64,000 nt of DNA. Source: Plazaster borealis (Eukaryota > Echinodermata > Asteroidea > Forcipulatida > Labidiasteridae). The notes under the pieces are model-generated. The model saw only the letters and a program-made list of their open reading frames with translations, was not told the DNA's origin and did not search any database. Positions 55,590 through 64,000 of the stretch are shown here, one piece after another; position 1 is the stretch's first letter; each line of letters opens with the position of its first letter. Position numbers and translations under genes: made by a program. The stretch is taken from NCBI GenBank assembly GCA_021014325.1, contig CM037458.1, forward strand, positions 22,985,063 to 23,049,062, in the 5' to 3' direction.

Positions 55590-56775
55590 TACCCTTAAGG
55601 TGACGTCATGTGACACTTGATGACGTCATCGTGATTTAACCTCAAATTATAGATGTAACACATCCCGGCTTGAATAAATGCAAGGTTTCAGCTCGATCGC
55701 GCATTTTTCCTGTTTATATAGATCTTGCAAAACTGCACATTTATGGCAGTGTCACGTGACTCTTGATGACGTCATTAAAACATGACCTTTGTAGCGTTTG
55801 TTGGCTTTTTGAAGACCTTACTAATGATGTTTAAATTGTAAAAATCCAATTTGTGGTTCAGGAGTTGTGATTTCTTCAAATATTAAACATCAACTTCCGG
55901 TTTGAACCGGAAGTCAAAGTCAAATGACCTTTACACTTTGTGTAGCGTTTGTTGGCTTTTTGAAGACCTTACTAATGATGTACAGTAAACCAGAGCTCGA
56001 GTGTTTGTCACCTGACAAACACTTGATGTTCGGGAACGCACATAAAGTTTCAAAAGAAAACGTGCATGTTCTTTTTAAAACTTCACATTTAAGGTGACGT
56101 CACGTGACATTTGATAACGTCATTACAACAGGACCTTAAATTTTGGAAATAACACATCCCGGTTTGAATACATGCAAAGTTTCAGCTTGATCACGCATTT
56201 TTTCCTGTCAAAATAAATCCTGTAAAACTGCACCTTTAAGGCGACGTCACGTGACATTTGATGAAGCCTTTAGAACAGGACCTTAAACTTTGGATGTTAC
56301 ACATCACGGCTTGAATCCATGCAATGTTTCAGCTTGATCACGCTTTTTTAAATGTAAATATAAATCTTTTAAAAATGTGCACCTTTTAAGGTGACTTCAC
56401 GTGACACTTGATGACGTCATCGAGATGTGACTTCAAATTGTAGATGTAACACATCCCGGCGTGTATAAATGGAAGGTTTCAGCTCAATCGGGCATTTTCT
56501 TTTTGCATTATAGATCATGTTAAACTGCACCTTTTAGGCGACTTCATATGACATTTGATGACGTCATTAGAACAGGATCTTAAATTTTGGATGTTACACA
56601 TCCAAGCTTGATACATATGAAATTTGATGACGTCATTAGAACAGGATCTTAAATTTTGGATGTTACAAATCCCGGCTTGATACAAGCAAGGTTTTAGCTT
56701 AATTACGCATTTTTCCTGTTAATATAAATCTTTGTAAAGTGCACCTTTAAGGTGACGGCACGTGATTTAATGAAA
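55590..56775 (+). repeat. ~148-bp degenerate satellite with TGACGTCA and TCACGTGA motifs
   Basis: Unit starts ('ccttTAAGGTGACGTCACGT') fall near 55590, 55738, 56085, 56231, 56380, 56528 and 56741, with spacings of 146-149 bp apart from the diverged 55,790-56,080 part and a 69-bp internal duplication at 56559/56628. Exact TGACGTCA occurs at 55601, 55621, 55767, 56095, 56412, 56559 and 56628. The shared middle is 'acatcccggcttgaata...gtttcagcttgatcacgcattttt'. It lies 3 kb upstream of the second GT31 gene. Confidence 0.8.
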
Positions 56776-57893
56776 CTTTTTAGTTGTCTTTATAATGACA
56801 TAGATTGCATGTAGATTAAATTTGACAAAAAACTGATTCACACTTTTGCACATTGCACACAAGCTTTTATACAGTAGGCCTACACAATAATTTATGCTCG
56901 TTCAGGGTCGCCAGGTCACAGAGGCGGTCTTTCTATGATATTTTAATACGTGCACCTAAACGTGACCAGTCGTCGACCAATCATAATGCAAACTCTCTGA
57001 GGCGTTCAGTAATATTTGATAAAAGAAGAAAAACTGCTATTTTGTTTATACGTGAAGAGGAAGTAGTGTGAAAAGCTTCAGTATGGTTACCGATACTCTT
57101 CTCTATCGTAGTCACAATCATCCCAACGCAAATTGGTTACTGTGACAAGGTAAGCAGACATGATTGACGAGAACAAAATACAACATTATCTAATTCTGGT
57201 ATTCGTTTTTTCTTTGAACACGTTTTTGGCCATGAGGAGTGGGTAGTTTTTACTAACGGGTAGACTAGGTTTGGTAAACATGCCGGTTCCCGGTACCATT
57301 ACAACGTCAACGTACTATTTGCAATGTCATTGTAAATCAACATGATTGTTATATATATTTTCCACTTACAAAATGATAATGTTTTGGAGAAATACCACTT
57401 TTCTTGCTGGAATTTCAAGACATGTTTTTGTTGTTGTTGCTGCTGTTATTGTTGTTTTCAATAGGTGTTTGTTTGTGTGTTGGGGTTTTTATGCCTTTTT
57501 TTTTCTTTTTCTTTTTTTCCCTTTTTTGAGGTTGGCGGGGTGGGGGCGGTTATTATTAGGCCTATTGATTTTTTAATAAAAATAGTAATTTGGTATAAGG
57601 TAAGAACTGGCTAGTCCCGAGATTGTCCTGATGGGAATGTTTTTTATGAGGTGGTTGGCAACTGCGGGAAACTTAACAGTATTTTTGACTACATTTAGTT
57701 GTTACGGTGTGTTTTGAGCCGATACTCATCTTGCACTGGTTAAATTGCAGAACAATATTGGTCAACATTTTCCTCAAATTTTGTTCTTAACACATTGTCC
57801 ATCCACTGTTTACTCTGTGAAAACTATAACGTACATGGACGGACGTTTTTAATCTGAAATGTTAATTTTTGCAAAAAAAGCTAACTCTCTTGA
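56776..57893 (+). other. upstream region of the second GT31 gene; candidate leader exon donor
   Basis: A good donor, 'gtgacaag|gtaagcag', lies after 57149 and could end a non-coding first exon spliced to 59578 or 59748. No TATA box is clear. The rest is T-rich with no coding domain. Confidence 0.3.
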
Positions 57894-58790
57894 TTGATTG
57901 ATTTTTTATTTTGTTCGAATTCGATTTTAGACTTGTTATTGAATTGTTCCCAAATTGTCAGTGTTGGTTATAAGTATTCCAAACCTTTGGTTTTAAGTAC
58001 AGGTAGGGCCTACGCCTCAAGGCTGTATTTTGTCTCCATTGCTGTATTCATTTTTTACATATACGATTGTGTTAATACTTCTGCTAGTAATGTCATGGTT
58101 AAATATGCTGACGACACGACAGTAGGTGGACTAAATAAAAATGATGAGACAACGTAATGAAGTACAATCTATTGTTTAAGGCATCGTACACGTTTGTTAA
58201 TTACTCAAAATATATATTAGCATAAAAACTGACTTGGTAACGAGCAACAGAGAGCTGTTGATAGTATAAAACGTTTTGAGAAACGACTCCCTCTGAAGTA
58301 ACGTAGTTTTTGAGAAAGAGGTAATTTCTCACTAAAATAATAAAAACTTCTTGCAAGAAGTTTTTATTATTCTATCTGTACAAATTTGTACAACAAGGGG
58401 TTTTTTCTTTCATCATTTTCTTGCAACTTCGATGACCAATTGAGCCCAAATTTTCACAGGCTTGTTATTTTATGCATATGTTGGGATACATCAAGTGGGA
58501 AAACTGGTCTTTGACAATTACCAAACGTGTACGATGCCTTTAACTGGTGCTCTGAAAACGGTTTAGATTTGAATGTTAGCAAAACAAAGGATGCTATTGT
58601 TGATTTTCGGAAGAGTCCACAAGCTATTTGCTCCCTTAGTCATCAATGGCTCTGAAGTTGAACAAGTGCAGTATTAAAAGTTTGTTGTTGTTTACTTATC
58701 ATCAGATTTAAAATGGGGATGTAATGCATATTTTTTGTCAAAAATTGCGAAATGACTGTTTTGATTGCAGTGCCGTACGCACATTAGTTG
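57894..58790 (+). pseudogene. non-LTR retrotransposon reverse transcriptase fragment, split by MITE-A copy 6
   Basis: The left part shows the reverse transcriptase catalytic motif KYADDTTV (YADD at 58104-58115), preceded by a worn LSTG...FIFYIYDC segment. After the MITE, the right part resumes with NWCSENGLDLNVSKTKD (from 58542) and DFRKSP, then LSSDLKWGCNA near 58703 in another frame. These are consecutive blocks in CR1/jockey-like LINE polymerases, so the MITE landed between them. Several frameshifts make it non-functional. Confidence 0.75.
58176..58543 (-). repeat. MITE-A copy 6, nested in a LINE
   Basis: TTAA lies at 58176-58179 and 58540-58543; minus orientation, with the central palindrome intact. 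It is younger than the LINE remnant it interrupts. Confidence 0.85.
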
Positions 58791-59218
58791 CAGAAAAATC
58801 GTCTGTATTCGTGACATAATTGATTAGATGAAGGAGAAAGAGAGACAAAATGCATAGAACCATACACCTGCTTTTACATGTATGTCAATTAACATGGGTG
58901 CTCCCGTGAGGCTTCAAATGCAGGGCAATTTTTTTGAATGTCTACGTTTATTTATGGTCTCGTTGCATGTTTCTGAAATTATGGATGGAGAAATGAGTGC
59001 GAAACTGCTTTAACGGGAAAAACGTACTATAATTTCAAGCAAAAAAACCCCATAAATTTGGGATACTCTAAAAGGTGTTGCAAGCTTTCAATTAAATTAT
59101 ACATCTGATGGAAGGCCCCCTATTGGTTTAAGGATGAACACATTATTTTAACTTTCCTACTACTAATAACCACATTGGAATTAATTATAAGTGAAGATAA
59201 TTTTGACGAAACAGTCTG

Positions 59219-59281
59219 TCTGTCTAACATTATGTTCAGACATGTCTAACATTATGTTCAGATGTCTAACATTATGTTCAG
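59219..59281. repeat. short tandem repeat, three units of ~20-25 bp
   Basis: 'tgtctaacattatgttcag' occurs three times in a row with slightly varying spacers. Confidence 0.85.
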
Positions 59282-59518
59282 TCGTTTGTACATTACTGCA
59301 GTAACGCTTCTCAGATTCAAATTTGTGGGGATATTTTCCATAATCGCCATAACAGGCCCTACTTCGAAGTAAAAAGTTTCTCAAAATGCATTATACTCTC
59401 TATCCAAAGCTGCTGTACCTAGTCGGTTTTTATTGCCATGAATGGTTAGAGCATGGAGGTAGGAATTAAATCCTACCTCCATGGTTAGAGTCACTACCAA
59501 ACGTATACAGACCCTTGT
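59282..59518 (+). repeat. MITE-E, right-hand fragment
   Basis: Starts within the central palindrome ('tactgcagtaacgcttctca') and runs to 'cgtatacagacccttgtag'; the right TTAA is lost. It is interrupted by the micro-element at 59452-59482. Confidence 0.65.
59442..59490. repeat. palindromic micro-element with flanking direct repeat, copy 2
   Basis: ATGGTTAGAG (59442-59451) is repeated exactly at 59481-59490. Between lies the palindrome with 13-bp arms CATGGAGGTAGGA/TCCTACCTCCATG around ATTAAA. The host MITE-E copies at 33380-33402 and about 400-430 lack it, so this looks like an insertion that duplicated its target. Confidence 0.75.
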
Positions 59519-59577
59519 AGTTGTGTTTCATTCCAGACAACGTGGTATAACTTACATTCTTTGTGTTTTTGTTGCAG

Positions 59578-59757
59578 AGTTACCTCTGTTGGTACTGGGT
59601 ACAGTCATTGCAATCCAAAACCAAGCTGAAAGGGTGTCGTTTACGCTTGATTGATACCATTGTGCAATCCAGCGTTCAGCCACAGAGCAAGGAATGTGCC
59701 CTTTGTAGAGAGAAAAATAACTAATTATAAGCGAATTATTTTTTCAGTTCACTCGTC
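59578..59757 (+). promoter_or_regulatory. 5' untranslated leader of the second GT31 gene
   Basis: Acceptor 'gtttttgttgcag' ends at 59577; a second acceptor 'gaattattttttcag' ends at 59747, ten bases before the ATG. Either could be used. An in-frame TAA at 59728-59730 excludes an upstream start in frame. Confidence 0.55.
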
Positions 59758-61734
59758 ATGGCTGTAACTAAACGTCGTAAATACGCTATCACCCTCGCAG
59801 TCTGCATTTATGCCTTTCACGCCGTTGTGAGCTTTATTTACATTAACTTTATCAAGGAACCACCAACAGAATATGTCCTTCCACTTTCGCTTGAAGATTT
59901 CGAATTTGGTCGGTTGCCGATCGAGTCGATGATCTCCCCAAAGTTCAAAATTGGACCAACCACTATGACTGACCTGTGGAATAAGAATGACATTAACACA
60001 GAATACCTAGAGAAAATGTTACATTTCAACAGAGAATTGGAATGTTCAAGCCGGGGCAGTTCGCAAACAGACAAAGTGACCATGGTCATCATTTTACTTT
60101 CCAGTACAGAAAGTACCCAAGCCCGCCAGGTGATTCGTGAAACCTGGGCCAACACAACTCTTTCTAACAAATATGGATTTAAAACTATATTTATATTGGG
60201 TTCACCAAATGACAAACTCAAGGGACCTATTGCTGACGAGAGTGAAACTTTTAATGATATTTTAGTCGGGAACTTTCGAGATGGTGCCCGGTCCTCTACT
60301 TTGAAACTCCTTCTTGGGTTGACGTGGGTGGCACGGAAATGCTCTGGCGTAAAGTTTGTCTTGTACGGAGGCGACCACATGTTCGTACATTCAGAAAAAA
60401 TGTTCGATTATTTGAAATCTTTGGAAGGCGAGGAGCTGGTGAGGGCGTGGCACGGGAGACGATCGTTTGCAACGATGCCGGTACGAGACCCCCAAAGCGT
60501 CTACTACGTGTCAAAGGAGCTCTACCCTCGAAAGGCTTTCCCTGAGTATTGCACATCCGAAGCGGGTTTCATTCTCACCATGGACGCCGTGGAACTCATC
60601 TTAAAACATTCACGTCACGCACCCCTAGTAACCATTGATGATGTCTTTGTGTCAATCATTGCCGAGAAGCTTTCTTTTAGATTCATCAACAACAATGCGT
60701 TTACCATGAGCGATTTGAAAAATGGCGTTTGTCTGCCCGAAAATACTATTACCGCCAAGATGAAATTTAAAACAGCTGATGCATTCTTTAAGGTTTACAA
60801 GAATGTCAGTCATCCGAGAAGTAGAGTAAACTGTATCGACCCCAAGTTAGATTTGGTGCTTCCAAGTAACGTATCCAACCACAAATACTTTGAAACATGT
60901 CTGCGGGAGATCGTTTCCCAAGATGGTGTATGTTTTGAGAGAAAAGGCACGAGAAAGAATGTATTCCTCATGCTCCTAATAAGCTCCTTACAGAGTAACT
61001 TCGAGCGCAGACAGGCCATTCGGGAGACTTGGGGAAAGCAGAGGGTATTCTTCGGGAAACAAACCGCCTTACTGTTCACACTTGCAACGGAAACAAAGAA
61101 TACAGCTGAGATACAAAAGAAAGTCATAGAAGAGAACGAAAGACACGGTGATATCATCCAAGCAGAATTTAAAGAGTCATTCCACAACCTCACCTTGAAA
61201 GTGGCCTTCGGATTGAAATGGGTGACCGAAAACTGCCCTCACGCAAAGTACATCTACAAAGGAGACGACGACATGTTTGTAAATATGAAAAACATCATAA
61301 CATTCTTGGTCAAGTTCAGTAAAGAAAAACATAAGCCATTGTTCATGGGTAACGCAATGTGGAGCAGTGTCCATATACACGACTCTAGGAGCAAGTATCA
61401 CGTGTCAAATAAACAGTACAGGGGAAAGTTTTATCCACCATATTGCTCTGGTGGTGGTTATGTAATAGCAGGGAACATCATTCCGGCGATGTACGAAGCG
61501 GCACAACGGACTGCTCTTATACCGATCGACGACGCGTACCACGGTATCCTGGCAAAGAGGATAGGTGTGTCCATAACTCATAATCCCGCATTCAAGGTAT
61601 TTGGGAGTAAAGGCGAAAACATGCACAAATGCTTTCTCCAGGAAAATATGGTGTCACATAAGTACGGAACTTCCGACTCGCTCCACAAAGCATGGACAAA
61701 TTTTACGGACACCTCCATTAAATGCCCGGAGTGA
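59758..61734 (+). CDS. B3GALT-like: tandem-domain GT31 beta-1,3-galactosyltransferase-like protein, 658 aa (paralogue)
   Basis: Type II anchor at about 9-31, then a shorter stem than its paralogue and two GT31 domains. Domain 1 (about 105-320): QVIRETW (124-130), STLKLLLGL (180-188), YGGDHMF (203-209), CTSEAGFILT (265-274), IDDVFVS (293-299). Domain 2 (about 400-610): QAIRETW (419-425), HGDIIQAEFKESFHNLTLKV (463-482), KGDDDMFVN (501-509), YCSGGGYVI (562-570), PIDDAYHG (589-596). In domain 1 the metal motif is GDH, with two of three acidic positions gone; domain 2 is intact. Both paralogues share the anchor motif VCIYA, and domain 2 is much more alike between them (WVTENCPHAKY shared) than domain 1. 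Intronless coding region. The substrate is not predictable. Confidence 0.92.
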   Translation: MAVTKRRKYAITLAVCIYAFHAVVSFIYINFIKEPPTEYVLPLSLEDFEFGRLPIESMISPKFKIGPTTMTDLWNKNDINTEYLEKMLHFNRELECSSRGSSQTDKVTMVIILLSSTESTQARQVIRETWANTTLSNKYGFKTIFILGSPNDKLKGPIADESETFNDILVGNFRDGARSSTLKLLLGLTWVARKCSGVKFVLYGGDHMFVHSEKMFDYLKSLEGEELVRAWHGRRSFATMPVRDPQSVYYVSKELYPRKAFPEYCTSEAGFILTMDAVELILKHSRHAPLVTIDDVFVSIIAEKLSFRFINNNAFTMSDLKNGVCLPENTITAKMKFKTADAFFKVYKNVSHPRSRVNCIDPKLDLVLPSNVSNHKYFETCLREIVSQDGVCFERKGTRKNVFLMLLISSLQSNFERRQAIRETWGKQRVFFGKQTALLFTLATETKNTAEIQKKVIEENERHGDIIQAEFKESFHNLTLKVAFGLKWVTENCPHAKYIYKGDDDMFVNMKNIITFLVKFSKEKHKPLFMGNAMWSSVHIHDSRSKYHVSNKQYRGKFYPPYCSGGGYVIAGNIIPAMYEAAQRTALIPIDDAYHGILAKRIGVSITHNPAFKVFGSKGENMHKCFLQENMVSHKYGTSDSLHKAWTNFTDTSIKCPE

Positions 61735-61841
61735 CAAACTGTTGCCAAAAAATGTCAAACTTTCAACTGAGATGTTTAATTTAAGTTTGCCCTTGTTCGG
61801 TGATTTATTTTTATTTTATTTATTCAAATGGGCGTACCTGC

Positions 61842-61847
61842 AATAAA
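61842..61847 (+). terminator. poly(A) signal of the second GT31 gene
   Basis: AATAAA 108 bases after the stop, in 'tgcaataaaatg'; a T-rich tract follows at about 61898. Confidence 0.6.
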
Positions 61848-61859
61848 ATGAAAATGTTT

Positions 61860-62780
61860 TACTTGATTATTCTGGTAAGCCTTGAAGTGCTCTAGATTTT
61901 TTTTTTTCACGATGATTTTTAAACCATCCAATCAAGAAAAATTAGAAATGTCAAAACTTAGTGTCGAAAATAACCCGGTCATGACAATTCAGTTGAATAT
62001 TGTTGGGATGGGGACCAAAGAGTAACCTTGTAAAAATTTTTAAAAATAAAAATAAAAAATTGTTGTCGAAACAGTATAATTTTAACTACAGTTTCGCAGC
62101 TTATTATCTACTCCATTGGCCCATTGTCACAGGTTGCGGAGTTCATTTCCACAGGTCCCATGTATTAAAAAATGTCAAAAATAGTCAAAACTACAATCTA
62201 AAAGGGGATAAAACATTTTGCTTAGTGAATGGTCGGAAAACAAAATGGCCGCAACTTGAAAAATGTTTCTAGTCTAGTATTAGTTGATTGCCTAAAACAA
62301 ACATTATTTCAAGTACTTCAAGGATCAATTTGCAGACCGAGTCAAATGCTGACGAGTTGTTTCGATGTTTTGTGTGTTTGTCGTATAGAGGCAGCTAAAA
62401 ATAACCTCCTAATTATTGATCATTCTTCTTTTTCCAGTCAAAGGGGGTTTCCCAACTGATAACATTTCTTGAACTATATGGAAACCTTTTGTGAAGGAGG
62501 TTGAATGTCACCCGCATAAAGGCGCAATGATGAATTGGTGGGGTGGTGTTGATTGCTTATCCTGATATAAATTCTGTTTACAGCATGTGGCATCTGCGTA
62601 AAAGCTTTGCTCTAGAACACTAAAAACTGTCGTTTCGGTTTGACAACATTACAATGAGTAGGGCCTATACCATAAAAGCGCCAAACGACCCGAAAAGAAA
62701 CACAAACCCCGTCACTCTCGCCAAGCTGTACTGTCATGAAATGCCCACAGTTTATGTAAAATATCCCGCTTGGATTTAAT
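61860..62780. other. no gene recognised
   Basis: AT-rich sequence downstream of the second GT31 gene; short open frames only. Confidence 0.35.
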
Positions 62781-62781
62781 A

Positions 62782-62922
62782 TACTCTGCAAAAACTAGGG
62801 TGTTAAAATTGACACCATGGGTGTTGTCACATATAGATACCGAAAAAGAATCAAAATTTACACCATTAGGGTGTTAAAATAACACTAATTTCTGCCAACA
62901 CAATTACATTGGTGTTGTTTTA
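62782..62922. repeat. family C, left half, interrupted by MITE-P
   Basis: Begins TACTCTGCAAAAACTAGGGT and follows the family C interior to 'attggtgttgtttTAA', where MITE-P starts. After the MITE only TTAACAC matches family C, then the sequence diverges, so the right half is lost. Confidence 0.65.
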
Positions 62923-63243
62923 AAGGGTGTGTACAACATTTGTAATTGCCAAAGACCTGTATCCAAACTCGATGTGACCCAACATATACATGAAATAACA
63001 AACCTGTGAAAGCTTAAGCTAAATCGGTCTTCGGAGTCATGTGGAAACAGTGGGGAAAAAACTTATGCGTTTTAACTTTTTTTCAAACATCGGAATTTAT
63101 CCTTTCGTAAAAACTATGGCATTTCAAGCAAAACTATTTCAAAGGAAGTTTTCTACCATGACCATCTGTATACCATGTGAGTTGTGTGCAAATCTGTAAG
63201 CATTTATATTTTCATTCTTACCAATGTTGTACACACCCCTTAA
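62920..63243 (-). repeat. MITE-P copy 2, nested in family C
   Basis: TTAA lies at 62920-62923 and 63240-63243; reverse orientation relative to 39182. About 33 bp are missing starting at the middle of the central palindrome (after 'ggaatttatcc'). Confidence 0.8.
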
Positions 63244-63609
63244 CACACAACAAAACTACTCAACGTGTATACATAGGCTTCATTTTACAACAATGACACC
63301 ATTTAGGAAACCCTGGATTGACAGAAAGATTATTTTACTGTATAATGTAAGTTTTATTTATTCTTGATTTTGTTTTGTTTCCAAGCAAAGAGACGTTTAT
63401 GTGTGTGTGTCAAATGCTCACCTTGTGTTTCTAGCCACCGATGACGTCAATGGGTCAATGCGTATCATTATCATGGGGGGGGGCTGACTTGAATTCTTTA
63501 TTACTAAATGCAAAATTTTAAGTGCAAAATAGCAATTAGACGGTATCTACGATGTCTACTCAGCCATAAAAAGGGTTATCATCAAATATTAACTCTTATG
63601 GCCGCTCTT
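63244..63609. other. no gene recognised
   Basis: Unassigned sequence with a G-run near 63475. Confidence 0.35.
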
Positions 63610-63990
63610 TAAAGAGAGACTTCAAGGTCGAATTCAGTTTTGTGATGCACTCATTTTCCAAGAGATGGAGTCCTCATTATGAAAGTGTTGACAAATCACA
63701 AGTTTCTAACCTCACGTTAAAATGGTGTAAAATATCATTTAATTTGATACTCTTTGAGAGTGAAATATTTGAATGAAAGTCATCGGACATTTGCGCCAGT
63801 CAAAGGGTCAAATTCAATGCCGTTTTGACTGAATATCACCAAAATTCAGGAATGAACTAAAAAATCCCTGCACAAAAAATATACAGACCGTTTGAAATGT
63901 TACGTCATCGAACGTTTTTGAATGTTGACAAAAACTGCACTAGAATGGTGTATCAAACACCGTGGCATTTTACACAATTTTAACCTTGCG
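63610..63990 (+). repeat. family H, longer copy
   Basis: 'aaagagagacttcaaggtcg', 'agttttgtgatgcactc' and 'gttaaaatggtgtaaaat' match 50448-50570. 'ggtgtatcaaacaccgtggc' and 'attttacacaattttaac' at the right look like the inverted end, so the element may be a long foldback running to the window edge. Confidence 0.5.
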
Positions 63991-64000
63991 GTTAGAGACT

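Noticed and set aside
1..64000. CRISPR array, bacterial operon or ribosome-binding-site organisation
   Set aside because: Introns, GT-AG borders and animal protein families show that this is nuclear eukaryotic DNA; the regular arrays are minisatellites without unique spacers.

Overview
This is eukaryotic DNA, most likely from a marine deuterostome invertebrate (an echinoderm is my best guess). The evidence is spliced genes with GT-AG introns, low coding density, AT-rich non-coding sequence, and very many short inverted-repeat elements and decayed non-LTR retrotransposons. The species call is an inference from overall look and from gene type; nothing here fixes it.

Four gene models are supported. 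(1) A minus-strand first coding exon at 9538-9781 encodes the start of a KIND domain, resembling KNDC1 (very-KIND). Its later exons were not found and probably lie further left, possibly outside the window. (2) A complete minus-strand gene at 18001-39833 has nine coding exons (516 residues) for a cell-surface ecto-nucleoside triphosphate diphosphohydrolase (CD39 type). All exon joins keep the frame, and all five apyrase conserved regions are recognisable. (3) and (4) Two plus-strand genes at 47925-50075 and 59758-61734, each with an uninterrupted coding region, encode type II membrane proteins of 716 and 658 residues. Each carries two GT31 (beta-1,3-galactosyltransferase) domains in tandem: an N-terminal copy with a damaged metal-binding motif and a C-terminal copy with an intact one. 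They are tandem paralogues.

Layout: 1-9.5 kb repeats and unassigned sequence; 9.5-9.8 kb KIND exon; 9.8-18 kb unassigned sequence plus repeats; 18-39.8 kb ENTPD gene, with a 14 kb first intron full of repeats and a 1.35 kb minisatellite; 39.8-47.8 kb intergenic; 47.8-52.1 kb first GT31 gene; 52.1-59.5 kb intergenic with two LINE fragments and a ~148-bp satellite rich in TGACGTCA; 59.6-61.9 kb second GT31 gene; 61.9-64 kb repeats.

Repeat families are named here for use below. MITE-A, D, E, F and P are ~315-390 bp elements flanked by TTAA. They share related ends (TTAAAGG...TTGGTAA) but have different central palindromes. B is a foldback with ends like CACTCTAAAAACTCCCGGGT. C has ends TACACTGCAAAAACTGGGGT. 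G has ends GGGCCCAATTTCATAGAGCT. H, I, J, K and L are smaller families seen twice each. There are also tRNA-derived SINE fragments, three LINE 3'-end fragments, and a ~30-bp palindromic micro-element flanked by direct repeats. Several elements are nested, which gives relative ages. Biochemically, the ENTPD product would hydrolyse extracellular nucleotides, while the GT31 pair would act in the Golgi on glycans. I see no reason to think they form one pathway.
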